Origin: Diabrotica undecimpunctata
Taxonomy: Eukaryota; Arthropoda; Insecta; Coleoptera; Chrysomelidae
Assembly: GCF_040954645.1 (NCBI RefSeq)
Contig: NC_092803.1
Location: forward strand, 120,299,961 to 120,363,960
DNA: 64,000 bases
Reading direction: 5' to 3'
A model generated the notes under the pieces. It had not been told where the DNA came from, did not search any database, and was given only the letters and a program-made list of their open reading frames with translations. Positions 1 to 11,857 of the stretch are shown one piece after another. Position numbers and translations under genes: made by a program. Each line of letters starts with the position of its first letter. Position 1 is the first letter of the stretch.

Positions 1-2267
1 TCTTTGGGAGCCAATTGTTATGCTTCATCTTTCTCAGTCTCTCATATGTGAGAACGTCTTATCTTAAATGTAAAACTAAAAAGTGAGTTTAGTTGGGACA
101 AATAAACGAAGATATTAACTAATCACATTTATTGTACAAAAAAATAAAAACATATCCTGCCTAAGTATAGCTTTATACAAAAATTTTAAATTGATACTTA
201 AGGCACTATTGGCTTCATGCAGGTGACGGTTAGTAGTCCTCAGATATTAAACATAGTTGTTGGATAGATTGTAGCTGAATGAGTTGATTTCAAGTTGGTA
301 GAGATGCCGGGAATCTAACCCGTTGTAGTATCAAGCAGCAAATGAGTTCTGCATGGGACAAATTATAAAGTGGTAGAAGAAGTATCGACCGCGCAAGAGA
401 TGAAGTGACAATCTTCCATAGAAGCAACAACCCGCCAAAGAACAAGCAAAATTGTTTATATAAAGAAAGAAGAATCAGAACTTTTGGTTTTATATGAATG
501 TAGATTTTTTTGTATTTGTTTATAAAATATTTTGATTAAAACTCTTTTATGTGTGCACAGAGGGCACATATTGCATCCTTTTCCCCAAGGTGCAAAAAAC
601 TCTGAAACCAGCCCTGAAGGAATATATACATACTCCTTGTTCTTTTTAAGTTGGATTCTTCTTATAGTTCTATCGTCTTTATGTCTTGTACTTGACATGT
701 TTTAGCTTTACCTTCGACTCCTTAGGTGAGGACGGGTCTGAAGGAGACATCAACCGGTGTTAGTTAACAAAATACGGTATTGTTGGACAATTCTGTTACA
801 CCTATCGCCCAATTACCAAGTCTTGATAGTTTTGTACAGTTGGATGGGAAGATATCTATGCAGCCTGGCTAATCTAATGAACGAAACCTGTGAGAATCAC
901 ATACACACAAGAGACCTAATAAGAGTCGACGTAAACGAAAGAAACGTCACAGAGGCAATAAAGTGGGCATATAAAAGATTATTGGTCTAAATTTTAGGGA
1001 TAGGAGCTAATTATGGGCGTATCAAACGCTAAACTTAAAGGCAAGTAGTGTCTCATCTGAGGTAAGAAAAAGAAGAAGATAAGGTATTTATTAAAGTAAT
1101 CAGTTGCAAATAGTTTTAAGTATATATTTTATTTGATTTATTATTTTGTCATTATGTTCATTTAAGCACTTAAATGTTTCCCTAATGACAATAATATTAA
1201 TTTTGCCTTTCTGTTAAAAGTAAAATAAAAATAATAATCAAATATTACTCATCGTATACATTGTGTATTGTTGGAAATGCATGAAAATATTACGACTGAA
1301 AACAATAACGAAATAAAATTGTGCCCGTATAAAACACCCATAACATTTAACATTGTACATTTATAGCGCAACAAAAGTACCTACAAAACAGATCGAATGT
1401 CAATGGAGAAAGCATTAAAAAGTGTATAGAAAAGCATAAAAGGTAATGATGAATAGTAGAATATGCGGTCGTGGCATGTAACCAACAAGAATCAACGACA
1501 ATAAGCTCGTAAACGTGGTCGACACTTCAACCGCAGGGTTTAGTGCCGAAACATCGCCTGCTCTGCTTTGCTAATAAAAATCTGTCCACAAAACCTACCA
1601 CTAATTATTATTTAAACTCCATTACTCAAGACCGCGACAACTCGGTTTGATACGATGATACGAATTTATTTATAAGGTACCTATTTGTTGTTGATTCACC
1701 CGCAATAATATCCACTTTGTCATAAGATTGATGACACTTATACACATAAAAAACGTCTAGGAATCTTTTAAGATAAATTTAATAACCTCCGTTTCTTAAA
1801 ATTATTCAGAAGCATAAAGAGTCTTCTGGAAACAACATCTAATTGATTAGATAAAACTATCTCTTAAATTTTTAATTTTTTACGAAAAATTAACGTTTGT
1901 TCGATTCCAAATTTCTCAAAATAAGTTTAACTATTGAATGGTATTGGCAAGAACATTTCATAAATGAGATTTACAAATATTTCACTACATAGTCAAACCT
2001 TGGGAAATAGCAAAACAAGAAGAAGATGAAACAAATAGCAAAAACAGTTCCAATTTTGAACGTAAAGAATATGTTTTCGTTTCTCAATAATTGTACTGTA
2101 ACGAAATAGCCCATCTCCGATACGTCATAATTCTAAGAAGGATAAATCTAGAAAACTCAAGAATTGACATTTCAATAGCGCCCGTCTTCGATGCGCTTTC
2201 GATGAGACGAATTAGAGGTGGGCTACTCCAGAATATTCTCGTATATAATACTTTTGGTATATATATA
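1..2267. other. A+T-rich stretch without a recognisable gene
   Basis: Both strands carry only short open frames (longest about 80 codons) and none shows a family motif I recognise. The composition is uniformly A+T-rich with scattered homopolymers. Nothing here supports a gene, RNA or dated mobile element. Confidence 0.5.
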
Positions 2268-2379
2268 TGTAACGATGTTAGGAGTAGAGTTTAGTTAATA
2301 AGAGAGTACCGAACTCAAAATTTATAAATAAATATATTTATATAAATTCGAACCGCTCGTTTTATTTAATCTCGCTACA
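2268..2379 (+). repeat. possible end of an LTR-type repeat (weak)
   Basis: The segment starts TGTAACGATG and ends CTCGCTACA, the TG...CA pattern of LTR boundaries, and it has an AATAAA-rich stretch in the middle like an R region. At 112 bp it is short for an LTR. I found no partner copy, no target-site duplication, and no adjacent gag or pol sequence. It could be the 3' part of a solo LTR or chance. Confidence 0.2.
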
Positions 2380-2689
2380 GTACTGTTTTAATCATTTCAT
2401 CTGAGATTTGCATGCAATGTTGGTAATTTTTCAGTAGTTTCCTTTTTTTATTTTATTGATAACGGCATCAACCACTTTGGGGTATTAGCTGTACTATAAT
2501 TAATACATAGATACTTAAATTTAAACAGTATTTTTGATTAATTATTAGGTTCACAATTAGGTAAAAATGTTATATTTTACAATTTGTAAATAGGGTTTAC
2601 AAAACATTAATGGTTACAGATTGTTTAAAACATTAATATTTTTCAAGTAATTAAACATATTTGTAAATTTACAATGTGCTCCTAAGACT

Positions 2690-3830
2690 GCTTTTATATT
2701 GTTGGTAGTGAGTGTTTTTGTCTTTCACTAATATCTAGGACACTCTATTTTAAGATATGTGTTACATTAATGTCGCAGTTACATAAGTCACACATAGAGA
2801 GCTATTTCATTAGGAGATTAGGTAACTGTGAATTAGTCTGCTATGACCTATACGTAAACAGATTATATTAACAAACAGCTGGCGATTTAGGGTGTGTAGA
2901 GTTGATTGTGAAAGATTCCATTCGTTTTTCCATTCATTTGTCACTTTTTCTTTAAGGAACGATTTGTAGTCGGAAACTGACACTAAGTTCACTAACACTG
3001 AAGAGGCACTATCTGTTGCTTCCCTGGCATGAAAGTCTGCTTGTTCGTTTCCTTGAAGTCCAATGTGTGATGGAATCCATATAAAGCGTACTTGCTGCCT
3101 CGCGTTGTTTCGCAAACGTAATAATTGTTCTTTTATTAAAATACCTATAGGATTACTTGTATATATAACTGTTCTATCGTATGTAATGCACTGAGAGAGT
3201 CGATACTTATGACAGAATTTGGAATTTTTTGGGTAGGTACGTATATAAATGAGGGCTTGCAGAATTGAGTATAGTTCTCCAGAGTAAATACTGCAGTTTT
3301 AAGGTAATTTAAACTGTAATACAATGTTCGGAGTTATAACTGCTGATCCCACACCATCAATAGTTTTGGATGAATCTGTATAGATGTGACAATGATCTGG
3401 GAAAGAAGTAAGTATATTGTAAAATGATTGAATAATTGTTGCATGGGGGATCTCAAGCTTATTGTATTTAGAAAGAGTTAGATCACATATAACAGGAGGA
3501 AAGGTCCAGGGGGAGGTGTGACTGTATTTGTCTGATCAAAAAATTTTGGGAATTGAATATTATGGAGAGAGAGATATCTCCTGATTCTCTCGTAAAAGGG
3601 GGGGTTCGTCCTTTTTTTATTTATATAAGTTCGTTTGAAACGTTCACCGATAGTATGATGGAAAGTGGTATGCGATTTTATCGCACATATGGATGTTGCG
3701 TATGTTAATGACAAGTACATTCTTCTAAAATTTAAAGGTAGTTCCCCGGTTAAATATTGTAGACTTTTAATGGAGCTCTGTAGCTATTCTTAGTGTCAGT
3801 AGTTCCTTCCTTTTTTGCATTTCTGGCGTC
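2690..3830 (-). pseudogene. RNase H-bearing LINE ORF2, C-terminal relic
   Basis: Read on the minus strand, the segment first gives a thumb-like region (KSHTTFH around 3.67 kb). It then gives an RNase H domain beginning IYTDSSKTIDGVGSAV (about 3.39 kb), followed by SIYSGELYSILQAL and, in the open frame 2810-3115, FIWIPSHIGLQGNEQAD. These are the usual RNase H signatures of I/R1-type non-LTR retrotransposons. Stops and frame changes break the reading (for example after QFKLP), and endonuclease and RT are absent. This is a dead 5'-truncated copy, of a different lineage from the element at 31.8-35.6 kb. Confidence 0.8.
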
Positions 3831-3927
3831 TCGTGATTTTTAAAGTGAATATTAGTTAAAGAGTCAAACGTAATTTTTAAATCGTTATTTTTATTTTTCT
3901 TGTATTATTTTAACACTTTACCTGTTT

Positions 3928-4000
3928 AGTAGCGCCGAATAATGGAGCGGGCAAGCCGGGCGACTGCCTGGAGCACAAAATTTTGAGGGGTGCCGATATA
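3928..4000 (+). repeat. possible 5' end of a hAT element
   Basis: A short G+C-richer stretch in A+T-rich surroundings reads GGGCAAGCCGGGCGACTGCC and then continues into AAAATTTTGAGGGGTGCC. From memory, this resembles the ends of insect ZMYM1-like hAT elements. Such a hAT coding relic lies downstream at 5380-5785 on the same strand, so this may be its left end, with the LINE fragment at 4.74 kb nested between. No matching right end was found. Confidence 0.3.
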
Positions 4001-4737
4001 AAAATAAAATATTTTTTGCATTCATTTTTTAAGACTATATAATTTAAAATTGATCATTTCTATGAGACATCAGTATCATGTATCTCAACAATCTACTTAA
4101 AATAGAGACGATTAAATTTATGAATTACAAATATCAACAAAACTATGAATAGTCAGTGATACTAGATACAGTCATACTCCTTAATGGTTAAATAATTTTG
4201 TCTCTCATAAAATTTGCATTAACAATACTTATCGTGCGTGTTTTAAAGTGAAATATAAAAAAAGTTTTGTTACATATTGTGGAATTGATTAATTTTTATT
4301 ATTTTTATGTTACATAAATTTCGGTAAGTAGTGTGTAACGTTATAAACGTCACATCTTTATTAATTTATATTTAAATAATTATTTTATTTTAATTTCTTT
4401 ATTAATTTATTAATTCCTTTACATTTAGTTTCTTTTTTACTATTTTTTTTTTAAAGTAGTTGGCACCCTCTGTCTTTCTTTTCTTTCTCTTTCTGTCCCG
4501 TAGAATTAATATTTGCCTTCTCTCTCTGTCCGCTAGACTAAATATTCTGTTCTATGTTGACAGAAGAGCTAATTCCATCATAGGCATACGTCCTATGTCA
4601 TCTGTGCAAACTTCATTTTAGTCTCCCTACTTTCTGTCAATCGACTTTTCTAACGTAGTGGGAATATAATTTTTTGCCTGTTTTTGAAATTTATAAAAGA
4701 AAGCAAAAATTATTATAAGCTTCATTTTATGGTCTGC

Positions 4738-5135
4738 AGAATTGCATAAATAGAAGCAGTGACTGGAATGGGTCGAACTAGACAGCAAGGACACATAAAA
4801 GACAAAAATGGAGTACTACTAATAGATTTACCAGAGAAATTAAGACGATGGGAGGAGTACGTTAGAGAACGTTCCAAGATGAAAGATGTGAAATGCAGAA
4901 AATACAAGAATTAAATCCTTTAGAGAGACAGATGATCACGATAGATGAAATCAAATATGCTATCAAAAACTCTAAAGACAATAAGGCAGCTGGATTAGAT
5001 GAAATACTAGTAGAACTGTTAAAACTAGTGGAAGAAGATAACTGGGAAGTATTGGCAGATTTATTCAACACGGTGTACGATACGGGAATAATACCACAAG
5101 AGTGGCTGAAATCAGCATTTATAATCATCCCTTGG
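4738..5135 (+). pseudogene. LINE reverse transcriptase fragment (RT fingers)
   Basis: The frames give a pre-RT linker (GHIKDKNGVLLIDLPEKLRR, then WEEYVRE). After a frame change near 4877 comes the start of a LINE RT domain: DEIKYAIKNSKDNKAAGLDE, then NTVYDTGIIPQEWLKSAFII. The fragment stops before motifs A-C, so there is no catalytic YADD. It is a short internal piece of an RTE/Jockey-like LINE lying inside what may be a hAT relic. Confidence 0.8.
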
Positions 5136-5379
5136 TTTATATAATAACACAACTTGGCTTTTTGTTGCTCATCCGATCAATTTTTCATTAAAAGTAATGG
5201 AAATTTTTTAAGTTGGTTAAACTTGTTAGTAAATATGACGTTACTTTACATGGACATGTTCGTCTAATAACATTAAATGAAACATCAATTACTTATTGCA
5301 GTAGAGCAATACAAAATGAGATTACATCACATTATTGGCATCCTCTGTTCCTGATAATATTTTGGAACGTACCCGTAAA

Positions 5380-5785
5380 ATAACAACTATTGTTTCATAA
5401 CGAACAACTTTTTTTACGTTACGTTTTGTAAATATTAATGACATAAAAATCAAGGAGCATTTTACTAGCTACCAAGAAATCTAAGAATCAACAGACCACT
5501 CATTATATGAGATAATAAAATAATTTAATGGATGATTTTCAATCAAACTTAGATAATTTTAGAGGCCAAGGATATGATGACAACGGCTCTAACATGAAGT
5601 GAAAAAATAAAAGTATTCAAGCTCGTGTTTGTAAAGAATATCATTCTTCGTGACCATTTTATGCCATGTGGATGCCACTTCCTCAATTTAGTTATTGGGA
5701 ATGCAGCTATATCTTGCACGCAATCAACATCTTTTTTTGGTATTGAACAACTTTAGTACCTATTTTTTCCTCCACCCGTAGAGCA
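5380..5785 (+). pseudogene. hAT transposase relic (ZMYM1-like)
   Basis: The plus-strand frames contain FVNINDIKIKEHF, then NLDNFRGQGYDDNGSNMK, then LRDHFMPCGCHFLNLVIGNA. These are the RGQGYD.GSNM and the PC..H.LNLV...A blocks of the catalytic core in ZMYM1/TTF-type hAT transposases. Frameshifts and stops separate them, and the N-terminal zinc finger and C-terminal dimerisation region are not seen. The copy is inactive and on the opposite strand from the second hAT relic at 19.2-21.7 kb. Confidence 0.75.
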
Positions 5786-5787
5786 AT

Positions 5788-6325
5788 GACGTTCTTTATT
5801 GTGTAATTGTAAGCTAGTAGCTTCTCAACGCTTTTTGGCAGTGTCCATGTTTCTAATCCATATATTAGGTCTGATCAGTGTCTTGCAAATTTTACATTTT
5901 GTTCTTCTTGTTATGTCAGATCTTAAGTCTTTGTCAAGTCCGTTGTATATTTTATTTGCGATGTATAGGTATTCTCCTTTTGATCTCTTCACTAATATTA
6001 TTTTCCTAAGTTACTAAAAAGCCTAGATATGAAAAAAAAAAAAATACGTTCTCGTAAGTTGTTGTTGTCTACTGTTATACTCTGGAGTTACCTCAGTCCT
6101 TTTGGCCTACTAACGTTGATATAGTTTGTTTTGACTCCATTGAATTTTAGGCCGCCGTTTTCGGCCGCTTTTTCTAATAGATTGAATGTTTCCATCATAT
6201 TCCTTCTGCTTCTAGCTATGATATTAACGTCGTCAGCAAACGCTAGTATTTGTACACTTTTTGTTATTATTTCCCCTAGGGTTGAGTGCTGGTCTTCTTA
6301 TGATTTTTGAAGCGAAGCCTTTCTC
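5788..6325 (-). pseudogene. LINE RT palm and thumb fragment
   Basis: On the minus strand the sequence reads ILAFADDVNIIARSRRNMME, then NGGLKFNGVKTNYI, then (after stops) CKTLIRPN.W and a WTLPKSVEKLLA-like stretch. FADD is the RT catalytic motif C, and the later blocks are the thumb and C-terminal region of RTE/Jockey-like LINEs. Both ends are missing and there are several stops. Confidence 0.75.
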
Positions 6326-6776
6326 TATAAAAAATTCTGAGGCTATCGTCACGGCACTAGTGTCACGAGAAGGCGTCATATTTAGCGTCACGAAATAGCG
6401 GTTGTTCACATCTATTCACTACTCTCAATCAATTCATTTCTGGTCATAATATATTTACTCTAAGCAGGTTTAAATTAAAAACTGCATGAAAAATAACTAA
6501 CAAAATACAGACATTAAATGAGAAGTAAAAAATTAAAAGAGTATCTGTCAATAAAAGATTCGATTCGCAACGATTGTTAAAATTTAAAGTCATGAATTCC
6601 ATCCAATTAATAACAATATTAAATCATCTGTTTAAATTTTTATGACCCTTCTCGTCTTAAAATAATTTCATGTAAATATAATTATTATTTTTAAACATCT
6701 CATTTAATTTAAATAGTAATTAAATTTACTGTCAAATGATATTTATTTATATTTTATTATTAATTTAATATCTGAA
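6326..6776. other. A+T-rich spacer, no gene seen
   Basis: About 450 bp, strongly A+T-rich, between two LINE relics of opposite orientation. No coding or structural signal is supported. Confidence 0.4.
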
Positions 6777-8189
6777 AATCCAAAATCACAGACCAGGGAT
6801 CAGAATTAATGCCAGAAATACCTCCATACGAAATCAAAACGGCGCTTTTGAAAATGAAAAATAACAAATCCCCTGGCGATGAGGGAGTAGTGATCAAAGC
6901 GATCAAACTAGGTGGAAATAAAATTATCCAGGCTTTGGCCAAGCTTTTCACCAAATGCATCTACCTTATCAATAGAATAATGCATTCATTACTTTATTAG
7001 ACAAGCAAGGAGACATAACAGATTTAAAAAGCTACCGTCCTATCAGTTTGCTTTCGCACATGTATAAACTTTTCACAAAAATTATCAAAAAAGACTGGAC
7101 GCTAAATTAGACTTTTATCAGCCTAGAGAACAAGCTGGATTTAGATCGGGATACAGCACCAACGATCACTTACTAGTGATAAAGAACCTGATAGAGAAGT
7201 CTGCAGAATACAACAAACCATTGGCACTAATAGTCGACTACGAGAAAGCATAAGCCATCAGAAAATGTTAAAAGCATTGACATAATGCCGAATAGACCAT
7301 CGCTACACTAACATAAACAAATATATCTACCAAAATGCCACAGCTAGTGCAAGACTATCTGAACAAGAAACAAATAAATTGTGTATACAGCGAGGAGTAC
7401 GGCAAGGAGACACAGTCTCTCCAAAGCTATGTACTACGCTTTTAGAACATACTTGTAAGAAGGCACAACTGAACGAGCATGGTATCAACATAAATGGAAA
7501 GAAGCTCAGTCATTTGAGATTTGCAGATGACATCGTCCTTAGAGCCGATCGTATGGATGATGCAATAATGATGTTTGAAAAATTATATCACGCTTCTTTG
7601 GAGGTCGGACTAAAGATTAATATGAACAAGACGCAAATAATGTGAGCTCCCATGTCGTATAGGATTAGCCTGGGAAGCGTTTGGTAAATTAAACTATGTA
7701 ATTAAATCGGATCCTCCCATATGCCTCAAAAGGAAAATTTTTGACCAATGTGTGTTACCTGTACTCACTTATAGAACCAAAATAGTAGCACTCACAAAAA
7801 AGGTAGTTAATAAGATTCGCGTGACTCAGATGACTATGGAGCGTCAGATGTTGGGTGTCTCTCTGAGAGACCGAATCCCAAACGAAGAAATACGTCGTAG
7901 AACAAAAAAATAGACGCTATCGAAAAAATTGCGTCGTTAAAATAGAATTGGGCAGGATATGTCGCCAGATTATCAGACAACCGATGGACAAAACGTATTT
8001 TAGAGTGGGGACCAAGGCAAGAAAGAATACGGAGCAGAGGACGCCCACCAACTAGATGAACTGATGACCTGAAGCGTGTTAGCAATAACTGGATGCAAGC
8101 CGCACAAGACGGAGACAGATGGAAAGAGCTGAGAGAGACCTATGTCCAGCAGTGAACGCATACAGTTTGATGATGCTGATGATGATTTC
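6777..8189 (+). pseudogene. RTE-like LINE, copy A
   Basis: The plus-strand frames give an RT start (PEIPPYEIKTALLKMKNNKS), a finger region, then QRGVRQGDTVSPKLCTTLLE (7.38 kb), LSHLRFADDIVLRADRMDD, and a C-terminal region ending in a CAGCAGTGAACGCATAC tail followed by GATGAT repeats. Several frameshifts and stops break it. ATCTGAA occurs just before the start (6770-6776) and just after the tail (8190-8196), a possible 7-bp target-site duplication. Copy C at 26.4-27.6 kb is a very close sister: the palm regions differ at one visible residue. The copy is 5'-truncated and inactive. Confidence 0.85.
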
Positions 8190-8199
8190 ATCTGAATTT

Positions 8200-9180
8200 G
8201 ACAGGTCTATCACAAGTAAACAACGTATGCTTTATTAATACATTAGCAGGTGGCGTTACGAGCAAACATAATAAAATAAAAAATATATTATACATTTATA
8301 AATAATGATAGAACTAGTCCCAAAAAAACGTAATTCTGCAAAACTGCTACATATAAGTAATAAAATGGGAATGAAAATTTGCAAATTTGCTAATAAAGCA
8401 AATACTTGTGTATGAAATATAATTGTGTCTGCACTGTATTGTCTTGCTCAGTTGGCCATGAATTTTCAACAAATTTGGGATATATTATTCTGAAACTATT
8501 TGAATTATATTTAAATTCTTTTTTGATATTATATCTCATGACTTTATTTTTACAAATTACAAATAATTTAATAATTTTTTAACTGAACATACAATTCCTT
8601 TTTATATTATATCTATGGCAATTTTATCGAATTTATTGAATTATTTTAATATAATTTTATTTTGTTTAAAATATAAACATTAATTAAATAAGTAATAAAC
8701 TTACTTTATTCAATTTTAAAAATACAGAAAACATAATATGAAGATTCGCGCTAATCTACTATGTCGCCTACTGTACCATCTTTTTTTTATAGGATCGGCC
8801 GTCCAAATTCAAAATCTAGTATGTGCTTTTGATAAAAGTTTAGAGGAAAGCGAGAAAACACTTTTTATTTAGTCGTAGAAGATGATGAAGTATATTCTAG
8901 AATATTACTGTTACATTTCGTTAACAATTAAGTATTCTTTGTCTTGAAGAATAAATTGTTCTAAATATTCGCTTGGAGCAAGTTCTACAAGCAATACTTT
9001 ATTAAAAAATTGAAACATGATGATAACTCAGAGTTATTTACAAATTGATAACCTAGTATTTTTACGTACTAGGTTATGTTTTTGTATTGTGATGCCTTTG
9101 TAAATTAGTAATATTATTTGGTTACTCGTAAGGTAGTAAGGTGAAGTGTGACAAATTATAATTCCATATATTACATTAAA
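8200..9180. other. A+T-rich region; small hairpin at 9048-9077
   Basis: No coding signal is visible. The only local structure I noted is a perfect 11-bp inverted repeat (ATAACCTAGTA at 9048-9058 and its complement at 9067-9077, 8-bp loop). It may be a degraded MITE end, but nothing else supports that. Confidence 0.35.
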
Positions 9181-9336
9181 ATATTTATTCTTTCATTTTG
9201 AGTTACAACTTAAAACTAGATTCTACAATATAAAAAAATATATAAAACAAATAAAATACGAACTTCTTTTTAAATAATAGCTGCTACTTATGGCTAACAA
9301 AATAAACCGTAACAATTAAAACGTCGTGAAGTAAAG

Positions 9337-11545
9337 TTAGTAATCTTCGACCAATTCACCAGTACTGACTAAATCAATGGAATTATCATTTATGGGTAAA
9401 GTGATCCAGAACTGCTTTCTGGATTCTGGCATTAGGGGCACAAGTTTTGTCATAATTGTTTGTTTTTTGAGTTCTTGATACCCAGTGGATGGTCGGTGCT
9501 CGTTGGCTCAGCGTTGATAATTAACTTTTCTGGTAGAAAATCTAATTCTTTATATTCGTCCTCAAGTAAAAAATTTTTAAAGAATAGATTTCTACTTCCT
9601 TCGACGAAGTGTACCTCTACCACCGAATTTAATGTAAAATTGTTTAATAGATCATCATCTTTTTGTGACTGTCTCCTTTTTTTCTCCCATTTATAAAAGT
9701 TATTCACTTCTAAAACTGTTACGTTAGGTCGAGATTTATGAACGATGTCTTTAAAATCAATAAAATCATATAAAAACTTTCTATATGTTTCAGATGAGTA
9801 TTTAGTTGTGGCATGTTTACTTTTGAAATCATCGTACATGGCAGTAAATGTCAAAGTCCTTGGTAAATATCGCGTAAGCGGAGCATACTTCCTTCTGTAG
9901 TGGCTGACACTCCGTCCGGCTCGCGGAGATAAGAATACGGCCGGGGTCAGAAAGCCCTGCCTGTCGTAAGAGGCGACTAATGGGTAGGAATAGGGAGGTG
10001 GAGAGCCGTCGCTAGAGGTGTCGGGTTTGTAGAAACGCACACGGTCGCTTCGGCGACACGGTCACCGGTCTACACTCCTAGTATCCGAGACGAGACTACT
10101 CGTGGGACCACTCTACTCCCATTCCAAAAGAGCCTGGTGAGGTTGAACGAGCTGGGCCCGTAAATACCTCTCCTGACCTTGGTCAGGAGGGGTGTGGACA
10201 CACCGCGCCTGACGGCGGTCAGGAGCGGTGTAGGTGCCCCGGCACGTACCCACCGGGAGATCCAAGAGTGGTAGAGGAGAGATCCTCGGCGGCGACCTGT
10301 CTACGTGTGAGGTGGAAATTCCTCCGCCTGCCAAACCTACCCGCCCGTAGTGTGGGAGTAACGGGTAGGCAAGGTACTCACAACACAGGTACTACGGGGA
10401 AGGTGGAGCCCCCGCGGGTTGCGTGTGCTAGACGTGTCGTGGTAACCCTACGGGGTACCCCCACAGGGGGACCCACGGGACATCTTTGGTACGCGCAACG
10501 TGGCACCTTCACTTTGGTGTCGGACTCGTAGGGGCAGAGGTTTCGCTAAGAGCGTATACCGAAAGGCCAGGAAGCTCAGGGTCCGGCCAAGTCTTTACTT
10601 GGAGGGCACGCCATTTTAGCAATGTAGTGGCTGACATTGGGGTTAAAACTAAGAATATGTTCCTCAATAGAACATCTATCTAATCTTGGTTTCTTATCGC
10701 CTCTGTTCTCTTTTACCGATGCATACATCGCGCTTCGCTTTACAGCTTTACTTAATTCTGTAATTGCTCCATCACTACGAAAGCCTAAAGTGTCCAAGAA
10801 AAATTTACGGCAAACCTGAATATTTTCAGATTGACTTTAGGGAAGAAATTATGCTCGCTATTCATTTTTGGCATACCCATTTCCATAATTTTTAACTTTC
10901 GCCACTGAACATTTGTAAAACGAACACATTTATTTAGAAAAACACGTCTACTAGTATACGCCAAACTCCAATAATTTTCGCATAGAGCAAGCCGTTCTTC
11001 TATTGGAAATAAACTACATTTTGGTTTGCAACTTCCTTTGCAACTATTAACTATTAAGGGATGCTTTAACTTTTGTTTTGCGATCTTGTTCTTCGCTTTA
11101 TTTTGTTTGCTAGTAGAACTGCTTCGAAAGTTATCGAAAGGATAAGGTATTCGAAAGGATTATTTACAATAAAATCGGAAGTATCATTTTTTGTTGGTTT
11201 AGACAGAAGCTGATCAATAACTTCTACTGTATTTTCCGGACTTGAAGGATTGGCGTTGTCGTCAAAATAATGTACAAACTCATTTGATGGAAGATCTAAT
11301 GGTGGAATAAAATCGGGATCTGCGATTGAGTCGTCATCGGAAAATATATCAGAAATATCTTTCTCGTCTTCTTGAATATCTTGTAAACCATCACAGCTCT
11401 CGCCAGTAGTAAATGGGAAATTTCCCACCACTTCATGTAAGATAATGATGCAACTTGGAATGTCAACTGTGTTTATATTAGGACGGTCAGCTGGTATATC
11501 AGTGCTTGTGCTGCATATATTTACATTAGTAGGCAATGTTCTGAA
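9337..11545 (-). pseudogene. Transposase-like gene (insect DUF7869-type family), disrupted
   Basis: Minus-strand reading starts after an acceptor-like TTTATTTCAG, with an acidic N-terminal region (11066-11536, including SDDDSIADPDFIPP). A Cys-containing segment follows (SCKGSCKPKCSLFPIEERL), then FLDTLGFRSDGAI, KENRGDKKPR, then EEHILSFNPNVSHY. After the G+C-rich insertion the same frame resumes with RRKYAPLTRYLPRT and runs to about 9460. A frame change leads to a plausible C-terminus ending ELVEDY at 9339. This block order matches a large family of insect proteins with an RNase H-fold transposase-like core, which I recall as DUF7869; that name is from memory. At least two frameshifts plus the 713-bp insertion inactivate it. 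A probable upstream exon lies near 13.8 kb. Confidence 0.65.
9910..10622. mobile_element. G+C-rich 713-bp insertion with 14-bp TSD
   Basis: TGTAGTGGCTGACA occurs at 9896-9909 and again at 10623-10636, directly flanking a 713-bp block whose G+C content is far above everything around it. Removing the block and one repeat restores the host frame (NPNVSHY followed by RRKYAPL), so it inserted into a once-open coding sequence. The block contains the motif CTGTCGTAAGAGGCGACTAA (9961-9980) and tandem hairpin-prone segments such as CTGACCTTGGTCAGGAG. It has no clear long ORF and no poly(A). A long TSD argues for target-primed retroposition, so a SINE-like element or a truncated LINE is likeliest. Orientation is undetermined. 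Confidence 0.75.
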
Positions 11546-11857
11546 ATAAACAAAACCGTCTATAATAATAAGGCAAAAATATCCACCAAGTATACAGTGA
11601 TAAGCGCACTAATAACCGGCAAAATAACGCAAGAGATGGAAAACATAATAAGTTGTGAGATAAAAAGAGATGATCCTAGTGGAGGTGTTAAATTTAGCGA
11701 TAGTAACTTATAGATTGACATTAATTGACTGTTTCCCACCTTTCGATGTAGTGGACGAGTTTGAGAAATGCCACTGTCACAGTGGCAGTTTTGGTTGACA
11801 TAATCCATATAATGTCAACATAATGTCAATATGACATATAGTAACATATGATGTCAC

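Noticed and set aside
290..330. tRNA-like T-arm on the minus strand (CGGGTTAGATTCCCGG)
   Set aside because: No acceptor stem, D-arm or anticodon arm can be formed around it, so it is a chance T-arm-like palindrome.
10113..10683. Open frames inside the G+C-rich insertion as genes
   Set aside because: They overlap on both strands, show no motif, and are explained by the high G+C content lowering stop-codon frequency.
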